Positions 1 through 4,898 of a stretch of DNA of 5,784 nucleotides are shown piece by piece. Numbering within the stretch: the stretch's first letter is position 1; each line of letters opens with the position of its first letter. This stretch comes from JAFGHJ01 sp964631335 (GTDB lineage: Bacteria > Hydrothermota > UBA3072), in the NCBI GenBank assembly GCA_964631335.1, contig CAZVXD010000111.1, positions 1 through 5,784 of the forward strand, read 5' to 3'. A program made the translations under genes and the position numbers. The notes below the pieces were generated by a model. It was not told the DNA's origin, did no database searches, and saw only the letters and a program-made list of their open reading frames with translations.

Positions 1-536
1 AGAATTCTCTCGATGTGGAAAAAGAGCTTACGAAAATACTCCAGAGGGAACAGAGTGTCATAGAAGATGAAAAAGAATCGATTTTCGATTTTAAATCTTT
101 CAAAAAGGCGTTGACTGACGCGAAGAGTATTCTATATATAGGAGATAACGTAGGAGAGACTGTCTTTGACAGCATACTTTTAGAACAAATCAAGAAAACA
201 GACAAAAGCAAAGAAATATTATATGCCGTCAGAGAAAAGCCTATAATAAACGACGCTTTAAAAGAAGATGCCGTCGAGGCGGGAATAGACAATTTCGCCA
301 AAATTATATCCAGCGGTTCAGAAGTTCCGGGAACCATTATCCCTCTGTGTTCAAAACCTTTTATCGATATCTTTAAGAAATCCGATATGATAATCAGCAA
401 AGGACAGGGAAATTATGAAACTTTATCCGATGAAACACGTCCTATCTTCTTTTTATTCATGGCGAAATGTCCTGTAATAGCAAGAGATGTAGACTGCAAA
501 GTAGGAGAAATTATTTTAGTCAACAATCATAATTAA
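1..536 (+). CDS. DUF89 / ARMT1-like metal-dependent damage-control phosphatase, N-terminus cut off
   Basis: This is the C-terminal part of a DUF89 protein, a family of metal-dependent phosphatases thought to hydrolyse damaged or excess sugar phosphates and related metabolites in the cytosol. The reading frame is open to the window edge (first full codon at position 3). Counting residues from the in-frame GTG at 15, the signature IGDNVGE has the expected metal ligands D44 and N45, VREKPIIND lies at 72-80, and SDMIISKGQGNYE at 123-135 supplies the third acidic ligand (D124) and the K-G-x-G-N phosphate-site residues. Family members are usually near 280-290 residues, so roughly 100 N-terminal residues, including the helical subdomain and the CxxC found in prokaryotic members, lie upstream. 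The GTG at 15 is therefore not the true start. The gene ends 18 bases before the glycosylase gene and is probably cotranscribed with it. The family call is firm; the substrate is unknown. Confidence 0.88.
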   Translation, partial: NSLDVEKELTKILQREQSVIEDEKESIFDFKSFKKALTDAKSILYIGDNVGETVFDSILLEQIKKTDKSKEILYAVREKPIINDALKEDAVEAGIDNFAKIISSGSEVPGTIIPLCSKPFIDIFKKSDMIISKGQGNYETLSDETRPIFFLFMAKCPVIARDVDCKVGEIILVNNHN

Positions 537-554
537 TTTCCCGGGAAAAAACAA

Positions 555-1331
555 ATGCCGGAAAGAGGAAATTTATCTATTTTAAAAGAGAAAATAAAGA
601 ATTGCTATAAATGCCCTTTATCCGAAACAAGAAAGAACTCTCTTCCCGGAGAAGGTAATACACGGACAAGAGTTATGCTCGTGGCTCAAGCGCCCGGCGA
701 AAAGGAGGATACAGAAGGACGTATGTTTGTCGGCCCCACAGGCAACGCTCTGGATGAATTGTTCGAAAAACTCGGTTTAAAAAAAAGCGATTTTTACTTA
801 ACAAATCTTGTTAAATGTATGCTTCCCGATTATCGAAAACCAAAGCATGAAGAAATAGAAGCCTGTTCCGAATATCTCGATAGAGAAATAGAATTAATCG
901 AACCGGAAATAATATCTCCTCTGGGATATTACTCAACCTGCTATATTTGCGAGAAATACAACTATACTTTACCCGATAAAAAAGAGGACTTTAAAAATCT
1001 TTACGGGAAACTCATACTAACAAAATCAAAAAAAATATATCCGCTAATTCATCCTACAGCTCTTATTTTTGAATCTCAGGATAAAGAAAAAATGAATAAG
1101 GATTATGGCAAGCTAAAAGTTTTTCTTTCCGAGTGTAAGTGGTATCCCGTGTGTCCAATGAAAGGATTTTTCGAAAACGGTTTACTCGACCGCAGCTGGG
1201 TCGAGCTTTACTGCAAGGGAGATTGGAAAAGCTGCATCAGGTATAAATTGGAGGAAAAAGGAGAATTCCATCCCGATTGGATGCTGCCTGACGGCAGCCT
1301 CGATACCAAATTAAAACAGGAGGATATATAA
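555..1331 (+). CDS. Family 4 uracil-DNA glycosylase, [4Fe-4S] type, with Cys-containing C-terminal extension
   Basis: The protein should remove uracil arising from cytosine deamination in DNA, starting base excision repair. Cluster ligands are visible as C17, C20, C88 and C104; the C-x2-C pair and the 16-residue spacing of the second pair match family 4 enzymes. Motif 1 is AQAPGEKED (44-52) followed by GRMFVGPTG (55-63), the central motif is TNLVKC (83-88), and the late motif is IHPTAL (165-170). Compared with typical family members (GEAPG, KCRPPxNR), Glu is replaced by Gln at 45, and the region after C88 reads MLPDYR with Tyr in place of the usual Asn. Family members are usually about 190-220 residues; here residues 194-258 form an extra tail with C194, C200, C220, C227 and the pattern HPDWMLPDGS. 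An additional CxxC is at 129/132. The start at 555 has only a weak GGGA upstream (543-546), but C17 fits the family spacing. The stop is 1 base before the next gene. Confidence 0.9.
   Translation: MPERGNLSILKEKIKNCYKCPLSETRKNSLPGEGNTRTRVMLVAQAPGEKEDTEGRMFVGPTGNALDELFEKLGLKKSDFYLTNLVKCMLPDYRKPKHEEIEACSEYLDREIELIEPEIISPLGYYSTCYICEKYNYTLPDKKEDFKNLYGKLILTKSKKIYPLIHPTALIFESQDKEKMNKDYGKLKVFLSECKWYPVCPMKGFFENGLLDRSWVELYCKGDWKSCIRYKLEEKGEFHPDWMLPDGSLDTKLKQEDI
1318..1323 (+). promoter_or_regulatory. Strong Shine-Dalgarno site for the MBL-fold gene
   Basis: AGGAGG lies 9 bases before the ATG at 1333, inside the last codons of the glycosylase gene. It fixes the start of the metallohydrolase and supports bacterial-type translation initiation within an operon. 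Confidence 0.85.
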
Positions 1332-1332
1332 A

Positions 1333-2046
1333 ATGGAAGTAAAAATAGTGTTCGATAACACAAATTTAAATGAAAAATTTATTCCAGGATGGGGTTTTTC
1401 CTGCCTGGTGGATAAAACCGTTTTATTCGACACCGGAGAAAAATGGGAATACATATCTGAAAACATGAAAAATCTGAACATAGATCTTTCGAAAATAAAA
1501 AAAGTGGTAATATCTCACGATCACTGGGATCATACGGGAGGGTTATGGGATTTGCTGGAAAATACAAAAGACCTCGATGTTTACGCTTGCCCCGGCTTCA
1601 GCGAAGGATTTAAAGAAAAAGTTGTTTCCCTGGGAGGAAATCTTATTCTTACAGAGGAGTTGACTAAAATTAAAGATAATATTTTCACAACAGGAGAGAT
1701 AGCCGGGAAATATAAGAGTTCCTTTATAGCCGAACAGGCTCTCTTGATAAAAAGGGAAAAAGGCATTATAATAACCACAGGCTGTTCTCATCCGGGAATA
1801 GTAACAATTATAAAAAAGATTAAAGAAAATTTCCCGGAAGAAAAAATAAATTTTGTTTTCGGAGGATTTCACCTGATGGATAAGGATGAAAGAGAAATAA
1901 AACTTATCGTTGAGAAATTTAAGGAATTGGGAGTTGAAAAGGTCGGGCCCACACATTGCACCGGTTATGAAGCTCAGGTTATCTTCGAAAAGGAATACAA
2001 AGAGAAATTTATAAAAGTAATGGCAGGAAAAACCTTTGAGATTTAG
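1333..2046 (+). CDS. MBL-fold metallo-hydrolase, COG1237 / MJ0301-like
   Basis: This is a complete 237-residue soluble metallo-beta-lactamase-fold hydrolase, normally binding two metal ions. The metal ligands are visible: LFDTG at 31-35, SHDHWDHTGG at 61-70 (H62, H64, D66, H67), GCSHPG at 150-155 (H153), GGFHL at 177-181 (H180) and PTHCTG at 206-211 (H208). The Trp in HDHWDHTGGL and the late GCSHPG and GGFHL blocks are typical of the COG1237 subgroup, often annotated as a dihydropterin-ribofuranosylaminobenzene phosphate synthase after MJ0301. That specific reaction belongs to methanopterin synthesis and is not supported here, so I name only the fold. No signal peptide is visible. The start is fixed by AGGAGG upstream. 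The gene sits 1 base after the glycosylase and 3 bases before the membrane protein, so it is almost certainly cotranscribed. The substrate is unknown. Confidence 0.9.
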   Translation: MEVKIVFDNTNLNEKFIPGWGFSCLVDKTVLFDTGEKWEYISENMKNLNIDLSKIKKVVISHDHWDHTGGLWDLLENTKDLDVYACPGFSEGFKEKVVSLGGNLILTEELTKIKDNIFTTGEIAGKYKSSFIAEQALLIKREKGIIITTGCSHPGIVTIIKKIKENFPEEKINFVFGGFHLMDKDEREIKLIVEKFKELGVEKVGPTHCTGYEAQVIFEKEYKEKFIKVMAGKTFEI

Positions 2047-2049
2047 AAC

Positions 2050-2676
2050 ATGTTCAATGAAATTATAAGGGAATTAAAACACCACGCGCCGTTTACCACT
2101 CTGGGCGCTCTGAGCGGCATTCTGGTGATGATTTTTTTCAGGCAAATTCCATCCGAAGTTTCCAACAATGTTTTTTACACATTACATCCCATACATGTCG
2201 TTTTAAGCGCGTTCGCGACCGCGTCCATGTACAATCTCCACAAGTGCGGTCCGTTCAGAGGCAAATGTAAGCTTTTGGTTATATTAATCATTGGTTATGT
2301 AGGTTCAGTGGGTATCGCCACTCTCAGCGACTCGATTATTCCGTACATGGGAGAAATATTGCTCGATCTGCCCAACAGAGAAATACACCTCGGTTTTATT
2401 GAAAAATGGTGGTTGATTAATCCTCTCGCTATAATAGGGGTCATATTTGCTTACTTTAAACCAAAAACAAAATTTCCTCATATGGGACACGTTTTATTGA
2501 GCACCTGGGCATCACTTTTCCACATTATCATGAGCCTGGGCGCGATAGTATTATGGTTTCAATATTTATACATTTTTATTTTTCTTTTTCTGGCTGTATG
2601 GCTTCCCTGCTGTGTAAGCGATATCGTTTTCCCTCTGTTGTTCGCGCAAAAAACCCACAATGAAAAACAACATTAA
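2050..2676 (+). CDS. Polytopic membrane protein of unknown function, rich in His, Asp and Cys
   Basis: I do not recognise a named family with certainty. The 208-residue protein has about six hydrophobic segments by eye (roughly 15-31, 43-62, 75-92, 122-137, 146-169, 172-197), so it should sit in the cytoplasmic membrane. Many polar residues lie in or next to these segments: H46 and H49 (HPIH), H64, C66 and C73 (HKCGPFRGKC), D94 (TLSDS), H113, H144 and H147 (PHMGH), H158, then PCC at 186-188 and D191. This pattern could bind a metal, heme or quinone, but that is inference. It lacks an ATP-binding motif and a signal peptide. The start at 2050 is 3 bases after the upstream stop and has no clear Shine-Dalgarno site, which suggests translational coupling. 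The 3' end overlaps the methyltransferase gene by 17 bases. Confidence 0.8.
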   Translation: MFNEIIRELKHHAPFTTLGALSGILVMIFFRQIPSEVSNNVFYTLHPIHVVLSAFATASMYNLHKCGPFRGKCKLLVILIIGYVGSVGIATLSDSIIPYMGEILLDLPNREIHLGFIEKWWLINPLAIIGVIFAYFKPKTKFPHMGHVLLSTWASLFHIIMSLGAIVLWFQYLYIFIFLFLAVWLPCCVSDIVFPLLFAQKTHNEKQH

Positions 2677-3310
2677 AAGTCTGGCAGCTTTCGAAAAACA
2701 CATAGAAAGATACGAAGAGTGGTTCGATGATAATAAATTTGCTTATTTATCTGAATTAGAAGGAGTGAAAAGTTTATTGCCGGAAGGCACCGGAATCGAG
2801 ATAGGCGTAGGGACGGGAAGATTCGCGAAACCTCTGGGAATAAAATTCGGTATCGATCCTTCTCTTGCCATGCTTAAAGTCGCGAAGAAAAGAAAAATAA
2901 AGATTATCGGGGGAATCGGGGAATATTTACCGATTAAAGACAATTCTTTTGATTTTGTTTTAATCACAACTACTCTGTGTTTTTTAAAAAACGTAGAAAA
3001 AACTTTAAAAGAAACAAAGAGAATTCTGAAGAAAACCGGCGTACTTATCCTGGCTTTCATCGACAGAGAAAGTTTCCTGGGAAAAGTTTATCAAAAAAAG
3101 AAAGAGAAAAATCCTTTTTATAAAAACGCTAATTTTTATTCCGCGAAAGAAGTAATGGAAAAATTAGAAAAAGAAGGATTTTCTAATCCTGAAATAAAAC
3201 AAACTCTTTTCTCCTTTCCTGAAGAATTAAAAAATACAAACGATATTAAAAACGGTTTTGGAGACGGGGGTTTTGTAATTATAAGAATGAGAAAAAACAG
3301 GGAGGTTTAA
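2660..3310 (+). CDS. Class I SAM-dependent methyltransferase (Methyltransf_11 type)
   Basis: This is a complete 216-residue Rossmann-fold methyltransferase, transferring a methyl group from S-adenosylmethionine to an unidentified small-molecule or other acceptor in the cytosol. The SAM motif I reads EIGVGTGRF (47-55). GIDPS (64-68) supplies the acidic residue after strand 2 (D66), GGIGEYLPIKDNSFDFV (84-100) matches the motif II/III region of UbiE-like enzymes, and the strand-5 region is KKTGVLILAFID (124-135). The C-terminal part (SAKEVMEKLEKEGF, 161-174, then GDGGFVIIR, 201-209) is the usual substrate-proximal end of this group. The first 17 bases overlap the membrane protein gene, and no Shine-Dalgarno site is visible before the ATG, so translation is probably coupled. 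The stop codon abuts the ATG of the thiamine-binding protein. The acceptor cannot be read from the sequence. Confidence 0.88.
   Translation: MKNNIKSLAAFEKHIERYEEWFDDNKFAYLSELEGVKSLLPEGTGIEIGVGTGRFAKPLGIKFGIDPSLAMLKVAKKRKIKIIGGIGEYLPIKDNSFDFVLITTTLCFLKNVEKTLKETKRILKKTGVLILAFIDRESFLGKVYQKKKEKNPFYKNANFYSAKEVMEKLEKEGFSNPEIKQTLFSFPEELKNTNDIKNGFGDGGFVIIRMRKNREV
3301..3305 (+). promoter_or_regulatory. Shine-Dalgarno site for the thiamine-binding protein gene
   Basis: GGAGG ends 5 bases before the ATG at 3311 and lies in the last codons of the methyltransferase gene. It fixes the start of the small gene. Confidence 0.8.
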
Positions 3311-3622
3311 ATGGCAGTAATGGAAATAAGTGTTGTTCCCATCGGCACAAAAAGTCCTTCGTTAAGTAGATATGTAGCTAACATTTTAAAAATTTTAGAA
3401 AATGAACCCGATATAAAATACCAGTTGACTTCCATGGGCACGATTATCGAAGCTGAATCTGCCGAAAAATTATTATCGGTCGCCGGGAAAATGCACGATA
3501 TTCCTTTCAGCGATGAAGTTAAAAGAGTTGTAACCACAATTAAAATAGATGAGAGAAAAGATAAAGAATTAACCATGAATGGCAAGATAAAATCCGTGGA
3601 GGAAAAGCTCAAAAAAGGATAG
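3311..3622 (+). CDS. MTH1187 / DUF77 family thiamine-binding protein
   Basis: This is a complete 103-residue member of the PF01910 (YqgV/MTH1187) family, small cytosolic ferredoxin-like-fold proteins that form oligomers. Thiamine binding has been reported for the Thermotoga homologue TM0486 and for the related domain of YkoF. Diagnostic blocks are EISVVPIGTKSPSLSRYVA (5-23), YQLTSMGTIIEAES (37-50) and VKRVVTTIKIDERKDK (70-85), all in the expected order, and the length is normal for the family. The ATG directly follows the methyltransferase stop with zero spacing and has GGAGG 5 bases upstream. It is the last gene before the assembly gap, so whether the operon ends here is not visible. Binding thiamine is known for the family. 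A role in handling thiamine or its HMP precursor in this organism is inference. Confidence 0.92.
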   Translation: MAVMEISVVPIGTKSPSLSRYVANILKILENEPDIKYQLTSMGTIIEAESAEKLLSVAGKMHDIPFSDEVKRVVTTIKIDERKDKELTMNGKIKSVEEKLKKG

Positions 3623-3649
3623 CAACCACAAGATTGCACAGATTATCAC
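3623..3649. repeat. Degenerate CACA(A)GATT short direct repeat running into the gap
   Basis: Right after the stop codon come CACAAGATT (3627-3635) and CACAGATT (3637-3644), followed by ATCAC, after which the Ns begin. Intergenic repeats built from units like ACCACAGATTACACAGATT are common in many bacterial genomes, and multi-copy elements of this kind tend to break short-read assemblies. Only this 27-base edge can be seen, so copy number and any matching inverted half are unknown. Confidence 0.55.
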
Positions 3650-3749
3650 NNNNNNNNNNNNNNNNNNNNNNNNNNNNNNNNNNNNNNNNNNNNNNNNNNN
3701 NNNNNNNNNNNNNNNNNNNNNNNNNNNNNNNNNNNNNNNNNNNNNNNNN
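3650..3749. other. Assembly gap, 100 Ns
   Basis: Exactly 100 Ns separate the two gene blocks. This is a conventional scaffold spacer, so the true distance is unknown and the linkage of the left and right blocks rests on scaffolding alone. Confidence 0.98.
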
Positions 3750-3752
3750 CAG

Positions 3753-3780
3753 TTGACAATAAATAAAAACACATTAAAAT
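3753..3780 (+). promoter_or_regulatory. Sigma70-type promoter before the radical SAM gene
   Basis: A perfect TTGACA (3753-3758) and a TAAAAT (3775-3780, five of six matches to TATAAT) are separated by 16 bases. The expected transcription start is about 3787-3789, at or next to the ATG at 3789, so the transcript would have almost no leader. No Shine-Dalgarno site precedes that ATG, which agrees with leaderless initiation. The AT-rich background raises the odds of a chance match. Confidence 0.55.
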
Positions 3781-3788
3781 TTATTGAA

Positions 3789-4898
3789 ATGAACAGAAGA
3801 GAGTTTTTAAAAGCACTCGCGGTTTTACCATTAACAGCGTTAGGGAAAACCTCATCCCGAGGTTACTATGTCGAGCCAAAAATCGCCTCATACTGGACAA
3901 AAAAGGAAGGAACAACATTGCAATGTCAGAATTGTCCTCACCAGTGCGTTTTGAAAGACGGCGAAAGAGGCTTTTGCAGAGTTCGCGAAAACAGAAACGG
4001 AAAACTTTACACTCTAAGCTATGGAAACCCGTGCGCCGTTCATATAGACCCCATAGAAAAAAAACCGCTTTATCATTTTTTTCCCGGAACATTCGCTTAT
4101 TCGATCGCGACCGCGGGATGCAACTTCAGATGTAAACACTGTCAGAATTACCAGATTTCACAGATCGCTCCCGAGGAAACAAAGAATTACAAACTGCCTC
4201 CGGAAAGCCTTGTCGATCAGGTCATTTACTATAAAAGAAAATATGATATAAGCTCAATTGCTTACACATATACCGAGCCTTCGGTATTTATCGAATACAT
4301 GGTAGACTCTTCAAAGCTCGCGAAAAACAAAGGAATCAAGAACGTTTACCATTCAAACGGCTATTTAAATAAAAAACCGCTACTGGATCTGATACCATTC
4401 CTCGACGGAGCGAATGTCGACCTTAAATTCTTCAAAGAGGATTCGTACAGGGAAATAGCTGCGGGCAGTCTTGACCCGGTACTGGATACTTTAAAAGAAT
4501 TAAAATCACGCGGGGTCTGGGTAGAAATAACCTATCTGGTAATACCGACTATAAACGACGGCGAAGGAGAAATCAAACAAATGATAGACTGGGTTCTCAC
4601 CAATTTAGGAGACGAAGTTCCCATACACTTCTCCCGATTTTACCCAACATACAAGCTCGAGAATTTACCCGGGACACCGCTTGAAAAAGTAGAAAAAGCT
4701 AGAAATCTCGCTCTTGAATCGGGAATCAAATACTCTTTTGTGGGAAATGTCCCCTCCGGGCACCCGGGCGAAAACACCTATTGCCCTGGTTGCGGTAAAC
4801 TATTAATAAAAAGAAGAGGTTTTTATATTCTGGAAAACAACATAAAAAAAGATAGATGTCCCGGGTGCGGAGAAAAGATAGCCGGAGTATGGCAATGA
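3789..4898 (+). CDS. amrS: AmmeMemoRadiSam system radical SAM enzyme with N-terminal Tat-like motif
   Basis: This is a 369-residue radical SAM protein of the AmmeMemoRadiSam group (usually found with AMMECR1- and Memo-like proteins; reaction unknown). From the ATG at 3789, residues 2-8 read NRREFLK, a twin-arginine-like motif, followed by a short hydrophobic run (9-19). Then come an N-terminal Cys cluster (C46, C49, C53, C63), GNPCAVHIDPIEKKPLYHF (79-97), and the SAM/[4Fe-4S] motif CNFRCKHC (C111, C115, C118). The radical SAM barrel carries YTEPSVF (161-167), SNGY (189-192) and NVDLKF (209-214). A C-terminal zinc-ribbon-like pair follows, CPGC (332-335) and CPGC (357-360), with the usual GVW near the end. 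An in-frame TTG at 3753 would add 12 residues, but it lies in the -35 box and would put residues before the Tat motif, so I prefer 3789. The gene overlaps the ABC ATPase gene by 4 bases (ATGA). No AMMECR1 or Memo gene is in this window. Confidence 0.9.
   Translation: MNRREFLKALAVLPLTALGKTSSRGYYVEPKIASYWTKKEGTTLQCQNCPHQCVLKDGERGFCRVRENRNGKLYTLSYGNPCAVHIDPIEKKPLYHFFPGTFAYSIATAGCNFRCKHCQNYQISQIAPEETKNYKLPPESLVDQVIYYKRKYDISSIAYTYTEPSVFIEYMVDSSKLAKNKGIKNVYHSNGYLNKKPLLDLIPFLDGANVDLKFFKEDSYREIAAGSLDPVLDTLKELKSRGVWVEITYLVIPTINDGEGEIKQMIDWVLTNLGDEVPIHFSRFYPTYKLENLPGTPLEKVEKARNLALESGIKYSFVGNVPSGHPGENTYCPGCGKLLIKRRGFYILENNIKKDRCPGCGEKIAGVWQ
4884..4887 (+). promoter_or_regulatory. Shine-Dalgarno site for the ABC ATPase gene
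   Basis: GGAG lies 7 bases before the ATG at 4895, within the last codons of the radical SAM gene. It supports the ATG of the ATGA overlap as the real start. Confidence 0.65.

Noticed and set aside
1379..1956. Two or three overlapping minus-strand open frames opposite the MBL gene
   Set aside because: They lie wholly within a gene with complete metal-binding motifs, have no recognisable domains, and are low-complexity shadows of the A-rich coding strand.
1333..2046. Calling the MBL protein a methanopterin-pathway synthase
   Set aside because: That name is carried over from an archaeal homologue; the sequence shows only the fold and metal site, and no other methanopterin genes are nearby.
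2743..3060. Minus-strand open frame opposite the methyltransferase
   Set aside because: The + strand has clear SAM-binding motifs; the antisense translation shows no motif or ribosome site.
1..3622. A defence or mobile genetic system in the left block
   Set aside because: No nuclease, toxin, integrase or transposase motifs are seen, and base use looks uniform across the genes.
3307..3639. Minus-strand open frame covering the thiamine-binding gene
   Set aside because: It is antisense to a full-length, well-matched MTH1187 family protein and has no recognisable content.
3623..3649. Possible CRISPR array edge
   Set aside because: The units are only 8-9 bases, imperfect and nearly adjacent, with no spacers and no cas genes in the window.
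3569..3772. Minus-strand open frame spanning the gap
   Set aside because: Half of it consists of Ns, so the frame is an artefact of the unresolved bases.
3753..3788. TTG at 3753 as the start of the radical SAM gene
   Set aside because: The TTG is part of a perfect -35 box, and the ATG at 3789 gives a typical MNRREFLK beginning.
3923..4135. Plus-strand Arg/Lys-rich small open frame inside the radical SAM gene
   Set aside because: It is out of frame with the conserved Cys cluster and its composition is a frame shadow.
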